Shown here piece after piece: positions 54,287-62,009 of a DNA stretch of 64,000 nt. Source of the stretch: an uncultured Bacteroidota bacterium. GTDB lineage: Bacteria > Bacteroidota > Bacteroidia > Flavobacteriales > Flavobacteriaceae. The position numbers and the translations under genes were made by a program. Position 1 is the stretch's first letter. Each line of letters begins with the position of its first letter. A model generated the notes under the pieces. That model worked only from the letters and a program-made list of their open reading frames with translations, ran no database searches and was not told the DNA's origin. The DNA lies in assembly GCA_902622575.1 (NCBI GenBank), contig CACNQJ010000005.1, forward strand, positions 1 through 64,000, read 5' to 3'.

Positions 54287-54723
54287 AAATCTAAATACAT
54301 TGCTGTGTGTGGAATTCCATCTTCCATATACTCATCGCCTTTTGCCAAAAAACCATGTGCTGCATAAAATTCTTTTAAATAAGATTGTGCAGAAATTTTT
54401 ATAGGCGACTGTTTTTTGGATTTTAAATGTTCTAATGATTTGTCAACCAACAAGTGGCCATAACCTTCTCCTCTATGATTTTTTTTAACAACTGCTCTTC
54501 CAAAAGAAGCTTCTTTAAAGTATGTGTTTTCAGGAAATACTCTTGTATAGCCCACCAGCTCATTGTCAATATGAAGCATAACGTGGTCTGCCTGTTTATC
54601 TTTTCCGTCAACGTCTTGATAGGCGCATTTTTGCTCTACAATAAAAACTTCAGATCTTAAACTAAATATATCGTTAATTTCTTTTCGTGAGAGTTCGTTC
54701 CAAGGCTTTACTTCAAGTGTCAT
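54283..54723 (-). CDS. ElaA-type GNAT acetyltransferase
   Basis: 146 residues. The GNAT motif A is FGRAVVKKNHRGEGYGHLLV (20 residues), preceded by LVGYTRVF and followed by AQSYLKEFYAAHGF. The N-terminus FSLRSEVFIVEQ is the ElaA-like signature. Transfers acetyl groups to an unknown amine. Eight bases after rpiB stop and overlapping the zinc-ribbon gene. Confidence 0.9.
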   Translation of the reverse strand: MTLEVKPWNELSRKEINDIFSLRSEVFIVEQKCAYQDVDGKDKQADHVMLHIDNELVGYTRVFPENTYFKEASFGRAVVKKNHRGEGYGHLLVDKSLEHLKSKKQSPIKISAQSYLKEFYAAHGFLAKGDEYMEDGIPHTAMYLDL

Positions 54724-54731
54724 TAGCCTTG

Positions 54732-55160
54732 TTATTTGTTTATTTTGTTAACCCTTCTTTCGTGTCTTCCTCCTTCAAAATCAGTTTCAAGAAAAGTTTT
54801 AACAATTTCAATTGCTTCTTCCTTTGTTAGAAATCTTGCTGGTAAGCTTAGTACATTAGCGTTGTTGTGTTGTCTAGATAAAGAAGCTATTTCCTTGTTC
54901 CAACATAATGCAGCTCTAACGCCTTCATATTTATTAGCAACCATGCTGACGCCGTTTCCAGAGCCGCAAATTATAATTCCCTTTTCTTCATTCTTATTTG
55001 ATATTTCCTTTGCTAAAGGGTGAATAAAGTCTGGGTAATCTACACTCTCTCCCAAATCTTCACCAAGATTATTTACTTTATACCCTTTGTTTTCTAAAAA
55101 TTCTTTAACCTCTTTTTTTAATTCTGTTCCAGCATGATCATTTGACAATAATATGTTCAT
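54732..55160 (-). CDS. rpiB: Ribose-5-phosphate isomerase B
   Basis: 142 residues. NDHAGTELK near the start, CGSGNGVSMVANKYEGVRAALC with the catalytic Cys, and NNANVLSLPARFLT. Interconverts ribose-5-phosphate and ribulose-5-phosphate in the pentose phosphate pathway. First gene of a three-gene minus-strand operon with a GNAT gene and a zinc-ribbon peptide. Confidence 0.95.
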   Translation of the reverse strand: MNILLSNDHAGTELKKEVKEFLENKGYKVNNLGEDLGESVDYPDFIHPLAKEISNKNEEKGIIICGSGNGVSMVANKYEGVRAALCWNKEIASLSRQHNNANVLSLPARFLTKEEAIEIVKTFLETDFEGGRHERRVNKINK

Positions 55161-55524
55161 ATCTCGTTTTTAATTGTTAACATTTTTTAATTAAACCCAA
55201 AATTAAATTGTTGTTAGATATTATAAACAAAATTAAACTAATTATTGACATAAAACTTTTTGTAAGTTATTAAACATATTACTTATTAACCATTATTAAT
55301 AAACCGTATAATAAGCTTTAAATCAGTTATATACAATGAACAATTACCTGTTTAAATTATGTTGAATACTCAAATTTTAAACATATCATTTTAGTTATTA
55401 TACATATTAACAAGCAATCATTATTATATAAATTTTTAGATTAAAATATAATTATAATGATGAATAAAAGTTTGTGTTAATAAGCAATTCTGATGAAATA
55501 TAGAATTACATTTACCAAAGTTTT
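55161..55524. other. 364-base AT-rich intergenic region between rpiB and rnr
   Basis: No frame of interest. It holds the rpiB -7 element, three close TTATTAA words at 55267-55299, an inverted pair ATCATTAT/ATAATGAT (55417-55424 and 55454-55461, 29-base loop), and near-identical 12-base direct repeats TTAACAAGCAAT (55407) and TTAATAAGCAAT (55477). TACATTTA at 55507-55514, 10 bases before the rnr ATG, resembles a -7 element with one mismatch. Role beyond promoter function unknown. Confidence 0.55.
55198..55205 (-). promoter_or_regulatory. Promoter of rpiB
   Basis: On the minus strand TAATTTTG, exact TAnnTTTG match, preceded 22 bases upstream by TTTG as a -33 candidate. The rpiB ATG is 37 bases further on. 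Confidence 0.5.
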
Positions 55525-57621
55525 ATGCTAAAGATAAATACAGAAATATTAGAAAGGAAAATTACTTTTTTGTTTTTTGAAAATCCAAAAAGAACATTTA
55601 ACATAAAACAGATTAAATATTTTGCTGGGCCAAAAACAAGTGATCAAGACTTAGCAAAAGTACTTTTTTCAATTGCCAGGAAAGGATATATAGTTGATGC
55701 TGGTAGAGGGAAATACGTTTATAATAAAAACAAAAAATATTTTGTTGGTAAACTAACAAAAAGAAACAAATATTTAATTGATTTAGAGACTTCAACAGAA
55801 TTTAAATTATCTAAAAAAGAAAAATATGGATTGCTGCCAGAAGACCTAGTTTACTATTGGTTTGATAAAAAAGGAAGTATAAAGGTAGCTGCTCTTAAAT
55901 ACAGAGATTTAGTAAAGTATGTGGGTGTAATAAAAAAAGAAAACGACATCAATTATTTAAAAAATACAACCCTAGATTTTGATATAATTGTAAGAGGAAA
56001 ATGTGAAGAAAACGATATGGTTTCAGCACATATTACGGACTGGAAATATAGCCTGCCAGAGGGAAAAATATTAAAAGTTATAGGAAATAAAAAAGACACA
56101 AACACTCAAATACACGCCATATTAGAGGAGTTTAATTTACCGTATTATTTTTCAAAAAATGTAGAAAATGAGGCAAGAAAAATATCAGAAAAAAAGGTAA
56201 AAGAAAAAAACAGAAAAAACCTAAAAGACACCCTTACTTTTACTATTGATCCAGCTGATGCCAAGGATTTTGATGATGCTTTATCCTTTAAAAAATTAGG
56301 TAATGGAAATTTAGAAATAGGAATTCACATTGCAGACGTTACGCATTACTTAAAAGAAAACACCTTGCTCGATAAAGAAGCAAGAACACGAGCAACTAGT
56401 GTTTATTTATCAGACAGGGTTGTACCAATGCTTCCAGAAATACTTTCAAATGATTTGTGTTCATTAAACCCAAATGAGGATAAAAATGTTTTTTCAGTAC
56501 TTGTAAAATTTGATTCAAACATGAACATTATAAATACTGAATTCACAAAAAGCTTGATATGTTCAGACGAAAGAATGTCTTATGAAGAAGCACAGTTTAT
56601 TCTAAAAAACAACAATCAAAACCTTCCTGCCGCTGTTACAATCAAAGGAAAAAACAAAAAAGTTAGTAAAGAAATAGTAGAAGCCCTACACACATTAAAT
56701 TCCATAGCAGTAAATCTAAAAGAAAAAAGAAAAAGGAAAGGTTCTGTTTTTTTCAATAAAGAAGAAATAAGGTTTTTAGTAGATAAAAAAGGAGAACCAA
56801 TAGACTACAAAATAAAAATCCAAAAGGAATCGAACCATCTGATTGAGGAGTTTATGCTTTTAGCTAATGTTTTAGTTGCAAAAAAAATTAAAGAGAAAAA
56901 TAGAATAGCTGTTTTTAGAATTCATGATTATCCTGATGAGGAAAAAATTATAGAACTAGAAAGGTTTGCAAAAAACCTAGGCTATTATGTAAAAATATCA
57001 AATGTTAAAGACATCAATGTAGCTATAAACAATCTTTTGAAAGCAGTTGAAGATAAACCAGAAAAAAACGTTGTAGACATGATGGTTATAAGGTCAATGA
57101 GCAAGGCAAAATACAGCACTAAAAACATTGGTCACTTTGGTTTAGGATTTAACGACTATACACATTTTACCTCACCAATTAGAAGATACCCTGACGTTAT
57201 GGTTCATAGGCTTTTGGAATCAGTCATACAAGGAAAAACATCAAAGCAAGAAAACCTTGAAAACGCATGCTTGCATTGTAGTAAAATGGAAGAGCTTGCT
57301 ACAAAGGCGGAAAGAGCTTCAACAAAACTTATGCAAGTTAAATACATGTCAAAAAGAATTAATCAAAAATTCGACGCTGTTGTTTCGGGAATGAACGAAA
57401 GAGGGGTTTTTGTGGAAATAAAAGCAAATAAATGTGAAGGGCTTGTTAGAATGAAAGACATACCAAACGATTATTTTGTATATGATCACAAAAATCATTG
57501 TGTTGTTGGTCAACATACACACGAGGAATATTGCTTAGGAGACGAGGTGTTAATTAAAGTTGTAGGCACAGATCTAGATAAAAAGCATATTGATTTTAAA
57601 ATTTTAGAAAGAAAAGAATAA
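55525..57621 (+). CDS. rnr: Ribonuclease R
   Basis: 698 residues. N-terminal cold-shock-type domains, then the RNB core TIDPADAKDFDDALSF with the catalytic aspartates, IGIHIADVTHYL, and THFTSPIRRYPDVMVHR. A C-terminal S1 domain lies about 610-695 (FDAVVSGMNERGVFVEI). Degrades structured RNA from the 3' end. Codon choice favours A-ending codons compared with lepA upstream. LysE follows after 18 bases. Confidence 0.95.
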   Translation: MLKINTEILERKITFLFFENPKRTFNIKQIKYFAGPKTSDQDLAKVLFSIARKGYIVDAGRGKYVYNKNKKYFVGKLTKRNKYLIDLETSTEFKLSKKEKYGLLPEDLVYYWFDKKGSIKVAALKYRDLVKYVGVIKKENDINYLKNTTLDFDIIVRGKCEENDMVSAHITDWKYSLPEGKILKVIGNKKDTNTQIHAILEEFNLPYYFSKNVENEARKISEKKVKEKNRKNLKDTLTFTIDPADAKDFDDALSFKKLGNGNLEIGIHIADVTHYLKENTLLDKEARTRATSVYLSDRVVPMLPEILSNDLCSLNPNEDKNVFSVLVKFDSNMNIINTEFTKSLICSDERMSYEEAQFILKNNNQNLPAAVTIKGKNKKVSKEIVEALHTLNSIAVNLKEKRKRKGSVFFNKEEIRFLVDKKGEPIDYKIKIQKESNHLIEEFMLLANVLVAKKIKEKNRIAVFRIHDYPDEEKIIELERFAKNLGYYVKISNVKDINVAINNLLKAVEDKPEKNVVDMMVIRSMSKAKYSTKNIGHFGLGFNDYTHFTSPIRRYPDVMVHRLLESVIQGKTSKQENLENACLHCSKMEELATKAERASTKLMQVKYMSKRINQKFDAVVSGMNERGVFVEIKANKCEGLVRMKDIPNDYFVYDHKNHCVVGQHTHEEYCLGDEVLIKVVGTDLDKKHIDFKILERKE

Positions 57622-57639
57622 AAGCTACTTTTATAAAAA

Positions 57640-58254
57640 ATGGCAGACTACTTAACAGCTATACCGCTTGGATTTATTTTATCATTTTCATTTGGCCCCC
57701 TGTTTTTTATTCTTTTAGAAACAAGCATATCAAAAGGACTAAAGCAGGCCTTTTTTATGGACTTAGGGGTTGTTTTTTCTGACATACTATTTTTTGCAAT
57801 TGCTTATTTAGGGGCAAGCCAAATTATAACTGAAGAAAACCAGCCTGCACTTTTTATATTAGGCGGAGTAATGTTGGCTGCATACGGAGCCCTTTCCTTT
57901 ATAAAAACGCAACAGAAGAAAAATAAAATAAAAAAAGGAAAAGCTATCGATAAAAAAAACCTTATTTCGTTTCCAATTAAAGGGTTTCTTTTAAACATAA
58001 TAAACGTTGCAGTTTTGTTTTTTTGGACAGGGCTTCTTTTCGTGATTGGACCTAAGTTTGAAATGAGTCCCTTAAAAATCTGGACATTTTTTTTGCTAAC
58101 AGTAGGAACATATATGGGTGTAAATCTTTGTAAGTATTATTTAGCAAGTAAGCTTAAGTCAAAACTTACGGACACCCTGTTGTTCAAAATTAAACAAGGC
58201 TTAAATCTTTTGATTTTTATTTGTGGCGCTTTCCTTGCTTATAAAGGCTTATAA
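57640..58254 (+). CDS. LysE-family exporter
   Basis: 204 residues, six membrane helices, with the LysE start IPLGFILSFSFGPLFFILLETSISKGLKQA, quoted as FSFGPLFFILLETS and SKGLKQA. Exports amino acids or similar small molecules. The KKNKIKKGKAIDKKN loop is cytoplasmic. Follows rnr by 18 bases, ended near a hairpin shared with tRNA-Cys. Confidence 0.9.
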   Translation: MADYLTAIPLGFILSFSFGPLFFILLETSISKGLKQAFFMDLGVVFSDILFFAIAYLGASQIITEENQPALFILGGVMLAAYGALSFIKTQQKKNKIKKGKAIDKKNLISFPIKGFLLNIINVAVLFFWTGLLFVIGPKFEMSPLKIWTFFLLTVGTYMGVNLCKYYLASKLKSKLTDTLLFKIKQGLNLLIFICGAFLAYKGL

Positions 58255-58257
58255 AAA

Positions 58258-58276
58258 AACCCCTTAAAAAGGGGTT
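58258..58276 (-). terminator. Terminator of tRNA-Cys, also facing LysE
   Basis: Arms AACCCC (58258-58263) and GGGGTT (58271-58276) around TTAAAAA, then a T-run on the minus strand two bases past the tRNA end. On the plus strand it lies just after the LysE stop, so it can serve both directions. Confidence 0.75.
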
Positions 58277-58277
58277 G

Positions 58278-58348
58278 AGGCACCGAGCGGATTCGAACCG
58301 CTGTACAAGCTTTTGCAGAGCTCTGCCTAGCCACTCGGCCACAGTGCC
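58278..58348 (-). tRNA. tRNA-Cys(GCA)
   Basis: 71-base cloverleaf: acceptor GGCACTG with CGGTGCC, discriminator T73 as required for Cys, anticodon loop CTGCAAA with GCA, T-arm GGTTCGAATCC. No CCA encoded. Confidence 0.96.
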
Positions 58349-58357
58349 ATTGGAGTG

Positions 58358-58365
58358 CAAAAATA
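58358..58365 (-). promoter_or_regulatory. -7 element of tRNA-Cys
   Basis: On the minus strand TATTTTTG, exact TAnnTTTG, nine bases before the tRNA 5' end. Confidence 0.55.
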
Positions 58366-58381
58366 TAATATTTTAATAAAG

Positions 58382-58738
58382 CTAGCGCTCTTTTTTTATT
58401 TCAACGCTTACGTTTTCAACGTCTCCATCGATTGGAGGGTTGATTTTACAAACCCTCACTTTTGCCCATTGTATATTGTTGGACAGGCCAAAAACCTTAT
58501 TCACAATTCTTTCACACACGCTTTCTATAAGCTTTGATCTTACCGCCATTTCTTCAGCGACTATCTCAGAAACAACACCGTAGTCTACGGTTTGATTAAG
58601 CTCATCATCTTTAATTTCATAGTTCTTTTTTAACATAACCCAAACGTCAGTCCTGTAATCACCACCAATTATAGCCTCTTCGTCCAAGCAGCCGTGAAAC
58701 GATTTTGTTCTTATGTTTTCTACATGAATTATGTACAC
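58382..58738 (-). CDS. folB: Dihydroneopterin aldolase
   Basis: 118 residues from GTG at 58736-58738; the longer frame to 58822 adds a stretch with no similarity and crosses the promoter, and it would overlap glnS. FolB motifs: FHGCLDEEA (Glu20/21), DYRTDV, TVDYG and VCKINPPIDG with the catalytic Lys98. Makes 6-hydroxymethyl-dihydropterin in folate synthesis. Divergent from glnS. Confidence 0.88.
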   Translation of the reverse strand: MYIIHVENIRTKSFHGCLDEEAIIGGDYRTDVWVMLKKNYEIKDDELNQTVDYGVVSEIVAEEMAVRSKLIESVCERIVNKVFGLSNNIQWAKVRVCKINPPIDGDVENVSVEIKKER

Positions 58739-58742
58739 ATAG

Positions 58743-58750
58743 CAAATATA
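58743..58750 (-). promoter_or_regulatory. -7 element of folB
   Basis: On the minus strand TATATTTG, exact match, four bases before the GTG start; leader would be almost absent. Confidence 0.55.
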
Positions 58751-58777
58751 ATTGTTAATGGCCAACAAGAATTTATT

Positions 58778-58785
58778 TAACTTTG
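58778..58785 (+). promoter_or_regulatory. -7 element of glnS
   Basis: TAACTTTG, exact TAnnTTTG match, seven bases before the glnS ATG. The folB element lies 27 bases away on the other strand, so the two share a 54-base divergent promoter. Confidence 0.55.
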
Positions 58786-58792
58786 ATTTTTT

Positions 58793-60460
58793 ATGGACAA
58801 GGGAAAAAACTTTATTGAACAAATTATTGATGAAGATTTAAATTCTGGTTTTGACCAATCTAAGCTCCAGTTTAGGTTTCCACCCGAGCCAAATGGTTTT
58901 TTACATATAGGCCATGTTAAAGCTATTGTTTTAAACTTTGAGCTTGCAAAAAAATATAAAGCGAAAATAAATCTTAGATTCGACGACACAAACCCAGAGA
59001 ATGAGGATCAAATTTACATAGACGCCATAAAAAATGATATATCCTGGCTTGGCTATAAGTGGGATAAAGAGTGTTACGCATCTGATTATTTTGAAACCTT
59101 GTACAACTGGGCTGTTGATCTAATTAAAAAAGATAAGGCTTATGTTGATTCTCAAAATTCCGCCGAAATAGCAGAACAAAAAGGGACACCAACTGAACCA
59201 GGGACAGATAGTCCTTTTAGGAACAGGCCCACAGATGAAAGCCTTGATCTTTTTTCTAAAATGAAAAAAGGAGAATTTGAACCAGGCAAACATGTTCTAA
59301 GAGCAAAAATAAGCATGACTTCATCAAATATGCTTATGCGAGATCCAGTCATCTATAGAGTTGTAGACACCCACCACCCAAGAACAAAAGATAAATGGAA
59401 AATTTACCCCATGTACGATTGGACACATGGTGAGTCTGATTATATAGAGCAGGTCTCTCACTCCCTTTGTACACTTGAGTTTAAACCACACAGGGATTTA
59501 TACGACTGGTTTTTAGACCTGGTTGTCGATTCAAATAAAACACGACCCAAGCAAAGAGAGTTTGCAAGGCTAAACCTCAGCCATACAATAACATCAAAAA
59601 GGAAATTACTTTCTTTAGTTGAGAAAGAATTCGTTTCAGGCTGGGACGATCCAAGAATGCCAACAATTTCCGGGCTTAGAAGAAGGGGCTATACACCAGA
59701 AGCTCTTAAAAAGTTCGTAACAACAGCTGGTGTTGCCAAAAGACAGAATATTATTGAAATGTCTCTTTTGGAGTTCTGTGTTAGAGAGGATTTAAATAAA
59801 AAATGTAACAGGCTGATGGTTGTTCAAGACCCCTTAAAAATTACAATATCGAATTATGATGTAGGTAAACAAGAGGTCTTAGAGCTAATAAACAATCCAG
59901 AAAATACAGAGTCCGGCAACAGAAACGTTGTTTTCTCAAATGAAATATATATTGAAAAAACAGACTTTATGGAAGACCCGCCCAAAAAGTATTTTAGACT
60001 ATCGCCAGGATCAGAAGTAAGACTCAAAGGCGCCTACATAATAAAAGCGGAGAACGTTATTAAAGATAATAACGGAAACATTAAAGAGATTGTTTGCACT
60101 TATGACCCTAAGTCAAAAAGCGGCTCTGGCTCGCCGGAAAGCCAAAGAAAAGTAAAGGGCACATTGCACTGGGTTTCCTCTTCCTCAAACATTCCTGTTG
60201 AAATAAGAGAATATGATCGGCTTTTTGAACACCCATCGCCAGGAGATTTCTCTGCTGAAGACATAGCTCAAGCCATCAACAAAGAGTCTATAAAAATCTA
60301 TCAAGGCTTTGGAGAAAAAGAGCTTTCTAAAGCATCTGTTTCAGAATCATTTCAGTTCCAAAGAAAGGGATACTACATTAAAGACATAGATTCGACCAAA
60401 GACAGACATGTTTTTAACAAAACCGTCTCGCTTAGGGATAACTGGAAACCAAAAAACTAA
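58793..60460 (+). CDS. glnS: Glutaminyl-tRNA synthetase
   Basis: 555 residues. HIGH motif in PPEPNGFLHIGHVKAI (38-41), DTHHPRTKDKWKIYPMYDWTHG, and the KMSKS-equivalent TSKRKL near 267. Charges tRNA-Gln with glutamine directly. Codon use again favours A-ending codons. Six bases separate it from the convergent NTF2 lipoprotein gene. Confidence 0.95.
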   Translation: MDKGKNFIEQIIDEDLNSGFDQSKLQFRFPPEPNGFLHIGHVKAIVLNFELAKKYKAKINLRFDDTNPENEDQIYIDAIKNDISWLGYKWDKECYASDYFETLYNWAVDLIKKDKAYVDSQNSAEIAEQKGTPTEPGTDSPFRNRPTDESLDLFSKMKKGEFEPGKHVLRAKISMTSSNMLMRDPVIYRVVDTHHPRTKDKWKIYPMYDWTHGESDYIEQVSHSLCTLEFKPHRDLYDWFLDLVVDSNKTRPKQREFARLNLSHTITSKRKLLSLVEKEFVSGWDDPRMPTISGLRRRGYTPEALKKFVTTAGVAKRQNIIEMSLLEFCVREDLNKKCNRLMVVQDPLKITISNYDVGKQEVLELINNPENTESGNRNVVFSNEIYIEKTDFMEDPPKKYFRLSPGSEVRLKGAYIIKAENVIKDNNGNIKEIVCTYDPKSKSGSGSPESQRKVKGTLHWVSSSSNIPVEIREYDRLFEHPSPGDFSAEDIAQAINKESIKIYQGFGEKELSKASVSESFQFQRKGYYIKDIDSTKDRHVFNKTVSLRDNWKPKN

Positions 60461-60466
60461 GCCCTT

Positions 60467-60991
60467 TTAAGCCCCATTGTTTTCGACCTCTTCGTCAGAA
60501 ACTGTTCTTTCATAACCATATGCCTTTTTGATTTTGCTATCAACAATATGAGTGTCTATAATTCTTTGTAGGGTAACAGCTTCTTCTCCCTCACCATAAG
60601 ACACATTCACACAAGTGGTAACCCAATTTTCTGAGGGCTTTGTTTCAAAATCAACATCAGCAGATATTGACCATAATATTTCCCATTTAGCATTTGGAAA
60701 AGCGGAAAGAAACTCTTTAGCTAGCTCCGTATGCTTTTCGCTTCCATTGATAATCATGCCGTTTGGGGCATATAAAACGACGTCATCATGCTCAATACTA
60801 GCAACCGTTTCTAGGTCTCGGGCGTTATATGAGTCAAACCACTTTCTAATGATTTCAGTTGACTCCAAATCACCAACACTTACGCTAATGTCATTACCGT
60901 TTTCAACCTCATAACCAAGTTTTTGTTTTGTTTCGCCACAACCTAAAATTAACATTGAGGCTATTATGGTGTATAGAATAGTTATTCTCAT
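60467..60991 (-). CDS. NTF2-like lipoprotein
   Basis: 174 residues. Lipobox LILGC (Cys18). SnoaL/NTF2 core: TEIIRKWFDSYNARDLETVASI, split here as RKWFDSYNARDLETV, then DDVVLYAPNG, EFLSAFPNAKWEIL and ENWVTTCVNV. A Trp and Asp pocket may bind a ligand, but no reaction is known. It follows the SPFH gene by nine bases. Confidence 0.8.
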   Translation of the reverse strand: MRITILYTIIASMLILGCGETKQKLGYEVENGNDISVSVGDLESTEIIRKWFDSYNARDLETVASIEHDDVVLYAPNGMIINGSEKHTELAKEFLSAFPNAKWEILWSISADVDFETKPSENWVTTCVNVSYGEGEEAVTLQRIIDTHIVDSKIKKAYGYERTVSDEEVENNGA

Positions 60992-61000
60992 TTTTAATGT

Positions 61001-61945
61001 TTATTGATTAGTTTTTTTATTTTCTTCAGACTCTTTTTCTTTTGCCGCTTTTTTCATTTGCTCCCCAATTTGATTGCTTGCGGTAAATGAAGCCACCATG
61101 TTATTTAACATTTCTGATCCAGCTTGTGGAGAATTAGGCATAAGTATTAAGTTGCTATTACTTGCCGAGCCTACAGATTGAAGGGTGTCGTAGTGTTGTG
61201 TCACAACAATTAGCGCAGACGCTTCCTGTGAGTTAATATCAACATTATTTAAAACTTTTACAGAGTCTTCAAGCCCCCTAGCAATTTCTCTTCTTTGATC
61301 AGCAATACCCTGTCCCTGTAGTCTTTTGCTTTCTGCTTCAGCCTTTGCCCTTTCTACAATTAAGATTCTTTGCGCATCTCCTTCAAATTGAGCGGCAACC
61401 TTTTCTCTTTCCGAAGCATTAATTCTGTTCATAGATTCTTTAACCTGAGCATCTGGATCGATATCTGTAACTAGGGTTTTGATGATGTCAAAACCGTAGT
61501 TCTTCATGGCTTCGTTTAGCTCGCTTTTTACAGCTATCGCAATATCATCCTTTTTTTCAAAGACGTCGTCAAGAATCATTTTGGGAACTTCCGCCCTAAC
61601 AACATCAAAAACATAAGATGTGATTTGGTCTTGAGGAAAATCTAGTTTATAAAAAGCGTCATAAACCTTGTCTTTTATCACCTTATATTGAACAGAAACT
61701 TTGACTTTGACAAACACATCGTCTTTAGTTTTGGTCTCAACGACAACATCTAGTTGTTGAATTCTTAAACTAAGTCTTCCAGCAACCCTGTCTACAACAG
61801 GTATTTTTATTTGCAGACCAGAGTGCCTTACACTTACAAACTTACCAAACCGTTCAACTACAGCTGCAGATTGTTGTTTAACAATGAAAATTGTGCCGAA
61901 AAGTATCAGCACTGTAATTAGAAATAATGAAGTATATAATATCAT
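61001..61945 (-). CDS. SPFH/stomatin-type membrane protein
   Basis: 314 residues. N-terminal membrane anchor (1-22), then the band-7 domain (VVERFGKFVSVRHSGLQ, VQYKVIKD, VVRAEVPKMILDDVF, LVTDIDPDA) and a coiled-coil tail (residues 160-220, RIDAS, ARA-rich). Stomatin-like proteins scaffold membranes and control proteases such as HflB. A possible Shine-Dalgarno-like AAAGGA lies seven bases before the ATG, unusual in this genome. Last gene before gltX. Confidence 0.92.
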   Translation of the reverse strand: MILYTSLFLITVLILFGTIFIVKQQSAAVVERFGKFVSVRHSGLQIKIPVVDRVAGRLSLRIQQLDVVVETKTKDDVFVKVKVSVQYKVIKDKVYDAFYKLDFPQDQITSYVFDVVRAEVPKMILDDVFEKKDDIAIAVKSELNEAMKNYGFDIIKTLVTDIDPDAQVKESMNRINASEREKVAAQFEGDAQRILIVERAKAEAESKRLQGQGIADQRREIARGLEDSVKVLNNVDINSQEASALIVVTQHYDTLQSVGSASNSNLILMPNSPQAGSEMLNNMVASFTASNQIGEQMKKAAKEKESEENKKTNQ

Positions 61946-62009
61946 GTTTTTTCCTTTTAAAATACGAATTTTCGAAATAATTTATATTAACTAAACGTTA
62001 ATAATTGTA

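Noticed and set aside
55161-55524. The AT-rich gap as a replication origin or dif site
   Set aside because: No clear cluster of TTATCCACA-type DnaA boxes and no dnaA or parAB gene nearby. The best dif-like half (TTATGTTGAAT near 55358) lacks a matching second arm.
58739-58822. Longer start for folB
   Set aside because: It crosses the folB and glnS promoter elements and overlaps glnS; the sequence is not FolB-like.
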